NCBI RefSeq assembly: GCF_009617895.1
Contig: NZ_BLAW01000001.1
Coordinates: 2,781,001-2,845,000 of the forward strand
Length of the DNA: 64,000 nucleotides
From: Prolixibacter sp. SD074
GTDB lineage: Bacteria; Bacteroidota; Bacteroidia; Bacteroidales; Prolixibacteraceae
Reading direction: 5' to 3'
The notes under the pieces were generated by a model, which saw only the letters and a list, made by a program, of their open reading frames with translations, made no database searches and was not told where the DNA came from. Position 1 is the first letter of the stretch. Every line of letters begins with the position of its first letter. Below, piece after piece: positions 18,217 to 25,783 of the stretch. A program made the translations under genes and the position numbers.

Positions 18217-19059
18217 ATGGAGCAAAGAGATCCGGTTCAAAAGTTAAAACCGATTGTACTAAAAGAGCTTATCGCGGAAAAAAGTGCCAAACTGGCATCA
18301 CGGATTCCGGGATTTTTATACCGCTACCTGAATAACAAACTGCATATTGATGAGGTAAATCAGCTTATCCGGAACTATGGACATCTGACCGGAGTGGCTT
18401 TCGCCGATGCAGTAATTCGCGATTTTGAGATTAAGTTCAATTTTCATGGCACTGAGAACCTTCCGGACAAAGGCCGATACATCTTCGCTTCGAACCATCC
18501 ACTGGGCGGGTTCGATGGAATACTGCTTCTCAGCCAGGTTACCCATCAAATGGGGCCATCAAAATTCCTGGTAAGGGACGAATTGACAAAGATACCGCCG
18601 CTGGCTCCGGTCTTTGTTCCGATTAACAAACATGGCAGTCAGCGAAATGCGGCAAATCTCATACAGGAAGCCTATGAATCCGACAACCAAATTCTCATTT
18701 TTCCATCCGGATTGGCTTCCAGAAGAATAAATAGAAAGATTGTGGATTTAAACTGGCACAAACACTTCATACAAAAATCGATACAATACCAGCGAGATGT
18801 TATTCCGGTCCATATTTCCGGAAGAAATTCCCGTTTTTTTTACCGATTGGCGAATTTCCGCAAGTTTATCGGTTTGAAATTCAATATTGAAATGTTTTTT
18901 TTGCCTGACGAAACGTTCAAACAAAAGAGAAAAGAAATAAGTATCACATTCGGCAAACCGATCCCATGGCAGGCCTTCACACAAGAAAAGTCGCAGAATG
19001 CATGGGCGGCATGGGTTAAAGGAAGGGTTTACGATATGGCACCAAATGCTCAGAAATAA
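18217..19059 (+). CDS. PlsC-like O-acyltransferase, probably GlsA (glycine lipid)
   Basis: A 280-residue membrane-associated acyltransferase of the PlsC/LPLAT superfamily. The active-site block is NHPLGGFDG at about residues 93-101; the His and Asp are five residues apart rather than the usual four, a feature of the subfamily found beside GNAT N-acyltransferases. Further blocks are FVPINKHGSQRNA and the phosphate-binding IFPSGLASRR. The next gene is a GlsB/OlsB-like N-acyltransferase, the pair that in Bacteroides thetaiotaomicron makes glycine lipids (GlsB N-acylates glycine, GlsA adds the second acyl chain by an ester bond). I infer that role here from family plus neighbourhood. An ornithine-lipid role is the alternative. 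Confidence 0.8.
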   Translation: MEQRDPVQKLKPIVLKELIAEKSAKLASRIPGFLYRYLNNKLHIDEVNQLIRNYGHLTGVAFADAVIRDFEIKFNFHGTENLPDKGRYIFASNHPLGGFDGILLLSQVTHQMGPSKFLVRDELTKIPPLAPVFVPINKHGSQRNAANLIQEAYESDNQILIFPSGLASRRINRKIVDLNWHKHFIQKSIQYQRDVIPVHISGRNSRFFYRLANFRKFIGLKFNIEMFFLPDETFKQKRKEISITFGKPIPWQAFTQEKSQNAWAAWVKGRVYDMAPNAQK

Positions 19060-19092
19060 GTATACTTTACACATAACCTGTCTTTTATTTCT

Positions 19093-19100
19093 TATTTTTG
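19093..19100 (+). promoter_or_regulatory. Possible -7 element before glsB-like gene
   Basis: TATTTTTG fits TAnnTTTG and lies 26 bases before the ATG at 19126. No convincing -33 TTTG at 19-21 bases is seen, so glsB may also be read from the upstream gene. Confidence 0.3.
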
Positions 19101-19125
19101 AAACCTTAAATCAAATGTTCGAAAC

Positions 19126-20097
19126 ATGAAGGAAATCATTCCTCCCGTTCCACGGGAGCTAATTGAATCGGAACTTACCGAGGATAAATTCCAACGCAAG
19201 ACGAACAAAGCCGGGAATGAGATTTACATTTTTACCTATCACGAAGCTCCGAATACGATGAAGGAGATAGGTAGATTGAGAGAGCTGACTTTCAGAAATG
19301 CGGGTGGCGGTACCGGTAAAGAAATTGACATTGACGATTACGATACCTGCGAAAATAATCCTTACAAGCAATTGATTGTATGGAATCCCATCAGAAAAGA
19401 AATTTTGGGCGGTTACCGGTATATTCATTGTGCCGGCCTGCCGCGTGACGAAAACGGCGAAGTACAACTGGCGACAGCGCGTCTTTTCCGTTTCTCCGGG
19501 AAATTCATTGATGAGTACCTTCCGCATGTCATCGAGTTGGGCCGTTCGTTTGTACAACCCGAATATCAGTCGAGCAAAGCAGGGGCCAAAGGACTCTTTG
19601 CCCTTGATAACCTGTGGGACGGACTCGGCGCATTAACTGTAGATCATCCGGAGATCAATTATTTCTTCGGGAAAGTGACGATGTACACGCACTTCAATAC
19701 CGAAGCGCGGAACCTGATCCTTCATTTCTTCGAAACCTATTTCAGCGATCCGGACGAATTAGTGCGCCCCAAGAATCCCATGCCAACATACCGGAACATT
19801 GAAAAGCTAAATGCACTTTTTGAGGGCAAAGAGTACCAGGAGGCATACAAAATCTTATCGCAGGAAGTGCGTAACTACGGTGAAAATATTCCACCGCTCA
19901 TCAATGCCTATATGAATATTTCGCCATCGATGCGGACCTTTGGCACAGTCATCAATGACCATTTCGGTGAAGTGGAGGAGACGGGGATCATGATCAATAT
20001 TAACGACATGTATGATACTAAAATAGACCGCCACGTTTCGACCTACCTGGAAGAACTGGTTGACAAAGGTGAAGATCCCAAGGTGAGATTTCAGTAG
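19126..20097 (+). CDS. GNAT-fold N-acyltransferase, probably GlsB (glycine lipid)
   Basis: A 323-residue protein of the OlsB/'hemolysin' acyltransferase family, which uses acyl-ACP to N-acylate an amino acid. Typical stretches are LRELTFRNAGGGTGKEIDIDDYD, LGGYRYIHCAGL, the core ELGRSFVQPEYQSSKAGAKGLFALDNLWDGL, and FFGKVTMYTHFNTEARNLI. In Bacteroidota this family includes GlsB, which makes N-acyl glycine (commendamide-type lipid), and the gene sits next to its O-acyltransferase partner, as in B. thetaiotaomicron. It lies 66 bases after the glsA-like gene and is closed by a hairpin terminator. Glycine versus ornithine as head group cannot be read from sequence. Confidence 0.82.
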   Translation: MKEIIPPVPRELIESELTEDKFQRKTNKAGNEIYIFTYHEAPNTMKEIGRLRELTFRNAGGGTGKEIDIDDYDTCENNPYKQLIVWNPIRKEILGGYRYIHCAGLPRDENGEVQLATARLFRFSGKFIDEYLPHVIELGRSFVQPEYQSSKAGAKGLFALDNLWDGLGALTVDHPEINYFFGKVTMYTHFNTEARNLILHFFETYFSDPDELVRPKNPMPTYRNIEKLNALFEGKEYQEAYKILSQEVRNYGENIPPLINAYMNISPSMRTFGTVINDHFGEVEETGIMININDMYDTKIDRHVSTYLEELVDKGEDPKVRFQ

Positions 20098-20124
20098 AGA
20101 AATTAATTCAGATTATCATATACA

Positions 20125-20159
20125 AAGCCTTCCGGAATTTTCGGGAGGCTTAATTTTTT
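20125..20159 (+). terminator. Terminator after the glsA/glsB-like pair
   Basis: AAGCCTTCCG pairs with CGGGAGGCTT (one wobble) around a short AT loop, followed by AATTTTTTC. It lies 27 bases past the stop codon. Confidence 0.75.
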
Positions 20160-20208
20160 CCTCACATCTGCATACTATAAAGCTACTTACACACTCCCAT
20201 ATCCCCTG

Positions 20209-20226
20209 CTACTATTTTTCTAGTAG
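20209..20226 (+). promoter_or_regulatory. BlaI-type operator 1
   Basis: Perfect dyad CTACTA-N6-TAGTAG. It is the upstream member of a pair of identical half-site layouts; the centres are 53 bp apart, near five helical turns. A lone half-site TAGTAG lies between them at 20241-20246. BlaI/MecI repressors bind TACA/TGTA-like dyads of this kind. Confidence 0.7.
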
Positions 20227-20261
20227 TTTTTCTATGCAAATAGTAGGAAATCAAAATTTAC

Positions 20262-20279
20262 CTACTATATTTGTAGTAG
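20262..20279 (+). promoter_or_regulatory. BlaI-type operator 2 overlapping the -7 element
   Basis: Second perfect CTACTA-N6-TAGTAG dyad, 24 bases before the blaI ATG. It contains TATATTTG at 20266-20273, an exact TAnnTTTG -7 element, so repressor bound here would block the promoter of its own operon. No clear -33 TTTG is present. Confidence 0.7.
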
Positions 20280-20303
20280 ACAATAAAGTAAAAGTGTATT
20301 CAA

Positions 20304-20696
20304 ATGGAAATAAAACAACTGACAAACGCCGAAGAACAGGTTATGCAAATTGTATGGCAACTGAAGGAAACTGTGGTAAAAGATGTTGTTGAACAATTTG
20401 ATGAGCCCAAACCAGCTTATACAACAGTCGCTACTGTTCTGACGGTTTTGGAGAAAAAAGGCTTTGTTAAGAAGCGGAAAATTGGAAACACCAATCTGTT
20501 CATTCCTGCCATCAGCAAAGCAGAATACACGAAGCTTCAATTTACATCGCTGCTGAAAAACTACTTCAGTGGTTCATTTCCGAAAATGGCCACCTTTTTC
20601 GCCCGCGAAAACCAATTGGACATTGCAGATCTGGAATCGATTATGAAGCAGGCCGAAGAAGAATTGAAAAAAGACCACTCTAATACAGATTCATAA
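20304..20696 (+). CDS. BlaI/MecI/CopY-family repressor
   Basis: A 130-residue winged-helix repressor. The N-terminal DNA-binding domain (LTNAEEQVMQIVWQL, then YTTVATVLTVLEKKGFVKKRK) matches the BlaI/MecI family, and the C-terminal helices around LESIMKQAEEELKK form the usual dimerisation region, where BlaR1-type peptidases trigger cleavage. Two operators lie directly upstream, indicating autoregulation. The stop overlaps the start of the M56 peptidase gene by one base (TAATG), so the pair is one transcript. There is no beta-lactamase gene in the window; in Bacteroidota such pairs often control envelope-stress or other functions. Confidence 0.92.
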   Translation: MEIKQLTNAEEQVMQIVWQLKETVVKDVVEQFDEPKPAYTTVATVLTVLEKKGFVKKRKIGNTNLFIPAISKAEYTKLQFTSLLKNYFSGSFPKMATFFARENQLDIADLESIMKQAEEELKKDHSNTDS

Positions 20697-22288
20697 TGGA
20701 AAACTGGTTTGACTTTCTGCTACATGCCTCCATTGGCTTCAGCCTTTTTTTCCTATTATACTGGCTGTTACTTAGGCAATCGACCCATTTTAAGGCGAAC
20801 CGGGTTTATCTGTTAGCCTCAGTATTGATGGCATTGATTGTTGCTGCTTTTCCATTTCACTATACGGTAAGCTTACAACCGATTACCAATTTCAATCTGA
20901 CTACGTTAACCGGAGTTCTCAACCATCAGGTTGCCACGGAAGGCAATCAAACTGCGGGGCAAACAGGCACTAACTGGTCGACGGTTTTACTGTTTGCTTA
21001 TCTGACCGGAGCGGCACTTTTTGCCTTGCGATTACTGATTCAAACATGGAAACCACTTCGGGTCATCTATTCGTCAGAACCCAAAATGCAGGATGGCTAC
21101 TACATTCATGAAAATGACAAATACGCCCTGCCATTTTCATTCTTCAACCATATATTAATCAATCCGAAATACCTTAAACAGGAAGAAATCAATGAAATAC
21201 TTTCTCACGAACAAGTGCACATTCGCGAGCGTCATTGGATCGACCTGCTCATTATAGAACTGTTGACAGTCATTTTCTGGTTCAATCCATTCATTTGGTT
21301 CATTGAACTGGCAATCAAACAAAATCACGAATACCTGGCCGATCAAGGTGTGATATCCCGGGGCCACTCACCAGTCAGGTACCAGGCACTATTAGTTAAT
21401 CAGCTAATGGGCATGCAGGTCATTGGAATAACCAACAATCTGAATTTTGCCCTTGGCCCAACCCGTTTAAACATGATGAAAAGACAAAAAACATCGAGAA
21501 AGAAGCTGTTCCGCATGGCTTGGGGAATCCCCGTTTTAGCTTTCATGCTGGTCGCATTCGCCGAACCAAAATACCAGGCAGCAGCACCTGTAACGAATAA
21601 AGTTCAACCTGAATCAGAACAAGCCGTAAAAGCTGAGGCAACTAAAACGATTCATGGAACCGTTGTCAATGAAAAAGGAGAACCAATGACAGGAGCAACA
21701 GTCCTAATCCGCCATACTACCAAAGGTACCGTAGTAGATGAGAATGGAAATTTTTCACTTGAAGTTCCCGAACAGGGATGCGAGTTGGTTATTTCTTTTG
21801 TAGGCTACCAAACAGTCGTCAAAAAGATAACACCGAACGAAGACAATATCAAATTGAAGATGAAGAAAGGCGTTGTGGGAATCAGTACGGAACTTTCACC
21901 GGCCAAAAAAGAAATGCCCGCTCCACCACCGCCACCTGCATCGTCAAAGCAAGCAGATAATAAGGACAAAAAGGTATTCGTCATCGTTGAAGATATGCCG
22001 CAATATCCGGGAGGACAGCCAGCATTGGCGAGATATATCGATGACCAAAAGAAAGAAATAATCCAAGAAGCGAAGGCTGAAGGTAAAACGCTAAAAGGCA
22101 AGGCTTATGTTAATTTTGTCGTTCAACCGGATGGTTCGGTGGGCCAGGTAAAAATTACCAAAGCCAGTGGTTCAAAATATCTTGATGAAAAAGCTATCGA
22201 AATCGTAAAAGGGATGGACAAATGGAGTCCCGGCAAACAACGGGGAAAAGCTGTTCCGGTTAACTTTGCCGTACCTATCGAATTTTAA
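20696..22288 (+). CDS. BlaR1/MecR1-like M56 peptidase with regulatory and TonB domains
   Basis: A 530-residue membrane sensor-protease. The N-terminal half has several membrane helices and the M56 zinc-peptidase site HEQVH at 171-175, with a downstream HEYLAD at 211-216. A helix near 270-283 is followed by a periplasmic part: a carboxypeptidase-regulatory-like beta domain (IHGTVVNEKGEPMTGATVLI, about 315-375), a proline-rich stretch (APPPPPA), and a TonB C-terminal domain (AYVNFVVQPDGSVGQVKITKASG to the end). It should cleave the BlaI repressor encoded just upstream on sensing a signal. No penicillin-binding sensor domain is present; the beta and TonB domains replace it, so the ligand is probably not a beta-lactam. 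This layout is recurrent in Bacteroidota. Confidence 0.9.
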   Translation: MENWFDFLLHASIGFSLFFLLYWLLLRQSTHFKANRVYLLASVLMALIVAAFPFHYTVSLQPITNFNLTTLTGVLNHQVATEGNQTAGQTGTNWSTVLLFAYLTGAALFALRLLIQTWKPLRVIYSSEPKMQDGYYIHENDKYALPFSFFNHILINPKYLKQEEINEILSHEQVHIRERHWIDLLIIELLTVIFWFNPFIWFIELAIKQNHEYLADQGVISRGHSPVRYQALLVNQLMGMQVIGITNNLNFALGPTRLNMMKRQKTSRKKLFRMAWGIPVLAFMLVAFAEPKYQAAAPVTNKVQPESEQAVKAEATKTIHGTVVNEKGEPMTGATVLIRHTTKGTVVDENGNFSLEVPEQGCELVISFVGYQTVVKKITPNEDNIKLKMKKGVVGISTELSPAKKEMPAPPPPPASSKQADNKDKKVFVIVEDMPQYPGGQPALARYIDDQKKEIIQEAKAEGKTLKGKAYVNFVVQPDGSVGQVKITKASGSKYLDEKAIEIVKGMDKWSPGKQRGKAVPVNFAVPIEF

Positions 22289-22307
22289 TAACACCCATGC
22301 GAACAAA

Positions 22308-22340
22308 AAAAGAAGGATGCCGAAACGACATCCTTCTTTT
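22308..22340. terminator. Bidirectional terminator between converging genes
   Basis: AAAAGAAGGATG and CATCCTTCTTTT form a perfect 12-bp stem with a 9-base loop. A and T tracts on either side let it work for both the M56 peptidase gene and the PurF-like gene. Confidence 0.85.
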
Positions 22341-22366
22341 ATATTCTGTAAAAAGTCAGGGTTAGC

Positions 22367-24268
22367 TCAATAAGCCCGGCCTTTAATTCCTTCGATATAA
22401 TTAATAAACGAGGTATTCACCACCTTGTTTCCACCAGGAGTGGGATAATCACCCGTGAAATACCAATCACCCAAATCGTTCGGGCACGCTTTGTGTAGGT
22501 TGTCTACTGTCTGGTAAACGATATCCACCTCGGCATTGCAATCTACCGGCTTCAGCAACTGGGCGATTTTATCCGAAATCTCCTCATTGGTAAAGGGCCG
22601 ATAAATCTCCTTCACGTAGTTCACAATCTCCTCTTTCGGCAAATGTTGCTGCTCTTTACAATTCTTGTATGCCTCATCAATCACATGCCCCTTGCCCGTT
22701 TCTTTCAACAAAGCAATGGCTGCTGAAAAAGCAATGAACTTTCCAAGCTCGGCCATATCAATTCCGTAACAATCGGGATAACGAATCTGCGGTGCCGATG
22801 AGATGATAATAATCCGTTTGGGATGAAGCCGGTCGAGAATGCGCAGAATACTTCGCTTGAGCGTAGTACCCCGAACAATAGAATCGTCGATAACCACCAG
22901 CGTATCTTTTCCATTCCTGACTACACCGTAGGTAACATCATACACGTGGCCAACCAAATCATCACGACTGGAATCATCCGTGATGAACGTGCGCATTTTC
23001 ACGTCCTTGATGGCAACCTTCTCGATACGGGGCTCAACGGAAATGATTTCTGAAATGGCTTCCTCCGTCATATTCCCGCCCAACGCATGAATTTTGTCTT
23101 TCTTCCACTCCAGCAGTAGGTCACGGATACCTTCCATCATTCCGGAAAATGCCGTCTCTGCCGTATTTGGGATGTACGAAAAAACAGTATTCTCCAGGTC
23201 GTTGTCTACAGCCTTCATAATGGTCGGAGCAAGGAGATGCCCCAGCTTTTTTCGCTCGAGGTAGATATCGCGATCCGAACCACGGGAAAAATAAATCCGC
23301 TCGAATGAACATGATTTCCGCTCTTGCGGAACACGGACCATCTCTTCCGACAAGGTTCCGTCCCTCCTCACGATCAGGGCTCCTCCGGGTTTCACTTCCT
23401 GAACACTTTTCCAGGAAACGTTCATCACGGTTTGAATAACCGGACGCTCGGAAGCAACCACCACAATTTCATCGTCGGCATAGTAGTAAGCCGGCCGGAT
23501 TCCCCATGGATCACGCAACACAAAAGCATCTCCGTGACCGATAATTCCGCCAATGGCATAGCCGCCGTCCCAATCGCGGCTGGAGCGCTCCAATGTTTGT
23601 CTCAGATCCAGGTTCCGCTCAATGAGCGGGGAAATCTCTTTATTGGAGTAACCTTCGTTTTTATATCTGCGGAAAAGCATTTCATTCTCCTCATCCAGGA
23701 AATGCCCCACTTTCTCCAGAACGGTCACGGTGTCGGTATACGCTTTGGGATGTTGCCCCAAACCTACCAGCAGGTCAAATAACTCATCGACGTTCGTCAG
23801 GTTGAAGTTACCGGCCAGCACCAGGTTTCGCGAACGCCAGTTATTTTGCCGCATCACCGGATGGGTAAACTCTACACTGTTGCGGCCAAACGTACCGTAC
23901 CGCAAGTGTCCCAGGTAAAGCTCACTGACAAACGGAAGGTTGTTTTTAGCCCAGGCGGGATCGTGATATGTGTTTGGAAAATTTGTTTTGGCATGGTTAA
24001 ACTCGCCAAATATATTATCAAACACATCTTTAATCGGATTAGCATCCACCGAACGGTGGCGATGAATATAATCCTGCCCCGCTGCCATGTCAATTTTCAC
24101 GCCTACAACGCCTGCCCCGTCTTGTCCGCGGTTGTGTTGCTTCTCCATCAACAGGTAAAGCTTATTCAAACCGTACTGCCAGGTTCCGTATTTTAACTTG
24201 TAATATTCCAGCGGTTTGCGAAGCCTTATCATCGCTATCCCACACTCATGTTTTATTAGCTCGCTCAT
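22367..24268 (-). CDS. PurF-like amidophosphoribosyltransferase
   Basis: A 633-residue enzyme with the N-terminal nucleophile glutaminase fold and a C-terminal phosphoribosyltransferase domain, the layout of PurF, which makes 5-phosphoribosylamine from PRPP and glutamine. The nucleophile Cys is in HECGIAMIRL at residue 9, so a short propeptide must be removed, as in B. subtilis PurF. Other motifs: EKQHNRGQDGAGVV, LYLGHLRYGTFG, WDGGYAIGGIIGHGDAFVLRDPWGIRPAYYY, and the PRPP loop VVIDDSIVRGTTLKR. It is longer than the classical PurF (about 500), a size typical of a Bacteroidota-specific variant; whether it is the main purine enzyme cannot be told here. It follows the SPOR gene by 18 bases. Confidence 0.88.
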   Translation of the reverse strand: MSELIKHECGIAMIRLRKPLEYYKLKYGTWQYGLNKLYLLMEKQHNRGQDGAGVVGVKIDMAAGQDYIHRHRSVDANPIKDVFDNIFGEFNHAKTNFPNTYHDPAWAKNNLPFVSELYLGHLRYGTFGRNSVEFTHPVMRQNNWRSRNLVLAGNFNLTNVDELFDLLVGLGQHPKAYTDTVTVLEKVGHFLDEENEMLFRRYKNEGYSNKEISPLIERNLDLRQTLERSSRDWDGGYAIGGIIGHGDAFVLRDPWGIRPAYYYADDEIVVVASERPVIQTVMNVSWKSVQEVKPGGALIVRRDGTLSEEMVRVPQERKSCSFERIYFSRGSDRDIYLERKKLGHLLAPTIMKAVDNDLENTVFSYIPNTAETAFSGMMEGIRDLLLEWKKDKIHALGGNMTEEAISEIISVEPRIEKVAIKDVKMRTFITDDSSRDDLVGHVYDVTYGVVRNGKDTLVVIDDSIVRGTTLKRSILRILDRLHPKRIIIISSAPQIRYPDCYGIDMAELGKFIAFSAAIALLKETGKGHVIDEAYKNCKEQQHLPKEEIVNYVKEIYRPFTNEEISDKIAQLLKPVDCNAEVDIVYQTVDNLHKACPNDLGDWYFTGDYPTPGGNKVVNTSFINYIEGIKGRAY

Positions 24269-24286
24269 CTCAGCTTAATCTGCATT

Positions 24287-24769
24287 TTAATTTTCTGAAC
24301 TTGAATTGCTGAAAAGGTCCGGGAACTGAATTCCGTCGGGTACAATAAACGCATTGGGATAATCCCGGGCAATCTTTTTTTGTAACCGAAGCGCTTCGCT
24401 CCGTGTGCGAAAATCGCCAACCCGAACCTTAAAATCGGGTGACTGATATATGATGTAGGCTTTTACTTCCGGGTACGCCGAGAGAAAATCAGTCTTCACC
24501 TTCATGGCTTTAATTTTGGCCGAACTTCCCGAACCAAAATAAATCTGTACCCGATACCCTGGCGTGGTTTGACGGTTCTTATCGAGCTGGATTTGACGCT
24601 CAAGCAGTTTTTCTGTTTTCGGATTCTGGTGAACATTGAGCTCTGTCCAGATTCCGGTGGTATCGTCAGCCGGAAGCTGACCGTATCCGTTGACCGGCGC
24701 CGGCTTCTGTGCCAACACATTACCCCAAAAGAGCAAAAGGACAACGAAAGTTGAAAGTATCCTCCTCAT
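24287..24769 (-). CDS. SPOR-domain envelope protein
   Basis: A 160-residue exported protein with an N-terminal signal peptide (residues 1-20, ending in VLAQ) and a C-terminal SPOR domain from about residue 72 (GYRVQIYFGSGSS...KVRVGDFRTRSEALRLQKKI). SPOR domains bind denuded septal peptidoglycan and bring proteins to the division site. The region between is short and charged. It precedes the PurF-like gene by 18 bases, so they may be cotranscribed, though a functional link is not obvious. No enzymatic domain is present; a structural or targeting role in the periplasm is likely. Confidence 0.88.
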   Translation of the reverse strand: MRRILSTFVVLLLFWGNVLAQKPAPVNGYGQLPADDTTGIWTELNVHQNPKTEKLLERQIQLDKNRQTTPGYRVQIYFGSGSSAKIKAMKVKTDFLSAYPEVKAYIIYQSPDFKVRVGDFRTRSEALRLQKKIARDYPNAFIVPDGIQFPDLFSNSSSEN

Positions 24770-24791
24770 GAACTGTTTTTCTTTAAGGATG

Positions 24792-24799
24792 CAAATATA
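24792..24799 (-). promoter_or_regulatory. Possible -7 element of the SPOR-purF unit
   Basis: The minus strand reads TATATTTG, an exact TAnnTTTG, 22 bases before the SPOR gene ATG. No good -33 is seen at the usual distance. Confidence 0.35.
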
Positions 24800-24802
24800 A
24801 CG

Positions 24803-24833
24803 GAAAAAGAAATGGCCGGGAAGTTCCGGCCAT
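24803..24833 (-). terminator. Terminator of yebC
   Basis: On the minus strand ATGGCCGG and CCGGCCAT pair around a 6-base loop and are followed by TTCTTTTTCC. It lies 18 bases past the yebC stop. Confidence 0.7.
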
Positions 24834-24850
24834 TGTCAAATCTTTAATTA

Positions 24851-25600
24851 TTATTCTGATTCAAGCGCTTCCTGCAGTTCGTCGGTCATTTCCAGATTGT
24901 GGTAAACGTTCTGAACGTCATCATCGTCTTCCAGCGCCTCAATTAACTTCAGCACCTTCTGGGCCGACTCTACATCCAACTCCTTTGTGTCATTGGGTAT
25001 TCGCTGCAAATCGGCACTGGCTGCCTCAATGTTTAAATCCTCCAGTTTTTTATTCAGGTTACCGAAATCTTCCATGGCCGAAGTCAGAATAACAAAGCCG
25101 TCTTCCTGCTCAATTTCCTCTACGCCTGAGTCAATCAAATCAAGCTCTACTTCCTCAAGTTTTATATTTTCGGCGGGAATGCGGAAAATACCCTTCCGGT
25201 CGAAAAGGAAACTCAGCGAACCATTCGTCCCCAGACTTCCGCCATATTTATTAAAAATGGAGCGTACGTTCGAAACCGACCGGTTGTTATTATCCGTCAG
25301 ACATTCAACAAAGACAGCAATACCATGCGAACCATACCCTTCAAACGTTACCTCTGCATAACTGTCGGCATCGGCACCGGCAGCTTTTTTAATCGCCCTT
25401 TCGATATTGTCTTTGGGCATGTTTTCCCCTTTGGCATTTTGAATGGCCAAACGCAAACGGGGATTACCGTCCGGGTCGGGACCACCATCCTTCACGGCTA
25501 CCGATATCTCCTTTATCAGGCGGGTAAATATTTTTCCGCGCTTCGCATCAAGTGCGCCCTTTTTCCGCTTAATTGTCGACCATTTACTGTGTCCTGACAT
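24851..25600 (-). CDS. yebC: YebC/PmpR family protein
   Basis: A 249-residue cytoplasmic protein of the YebC/TACO1 family. The start was placed at ATG 25598-25600 because the family begins MSGHSKWSTIKRKKGALDAKRGKIF; the longer open frame upstream codes a non-conserved extension. Later conserved stretches are KGENMPKDNIERAIKKA, FEGYGSHGIAVFVECLTDNNNRSVSNVR and the closing acidic domain DDDDVQNVYHNLEM. Some members act as transcription regulators; others have been shown to relieve ribosome stalling. It is divergent from miaB across about 180 bases and ends at its own terminator. Confidence 0.95.
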   Translation of the reverse strand: MSGHSKWSTIKRKKGALDAKRGKIFTRLIKEISVAVKDGGPDPDGNPRLRLAIQNAKGENMPKDNIERAIKKAAGADADSYAEVTFEGYGSHGIAVFVECLTDNNNRSVSNVRSIFNKYGGSLGTNGSLSFLFDRKGIFRIPAENIKLEEVELDLIDSGVEEIEQEDGFVILTSAMEDFGNLNKKLEDLNIEAASADLQRIPNDTKELDVESAQKVLKLIEALEDDDDVQNVYHNLEMTDELQEALESE

Positions 25601-25687
25601 ATACCTTACTTTTGAATTTGCAACATTAAATTCTCGGAGCCGTAAAGATAAGAAAATCCCATTTTGTACAGAAAAACATTTAGGAAA

Positions 25688-25751
25688 GGACAATTAAGTC
25701 TTATTTAGACAAACCCTTATTGTCCAAATTCAAAATATGATGGTAAATTTG
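25688..25751 (+). promoter_or_regulatory. miaB promoter with overlapping inverted repeat
   Basis: TTG at 25720-25722, 21-base spacer, and TAAATTTG at 25744-25751, an exact TAnnTTTG, 32 bases before the miaB ATG. GGACAAT (25688-25694) and ATTGTCC (25719-25725) form a dyad whose right arm covers the -33 TTG, with a nested GTCT/AGAC. The dyad could be an operator for the divergent yebC/miaB pair; that part is inference. Confidence 0.5.
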
Positions 25752-25783
25752 CCGAACTAATTTTCTCATTTGATTTTACCGTA

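Noticed and set aside
20304-22288. Beta-lactam resistance locus
   Set aside because: The BlaI/BlaR1-like pair lacks a penicillin-binding sensor and a beta-lactamase gene, so resistance is not implied.
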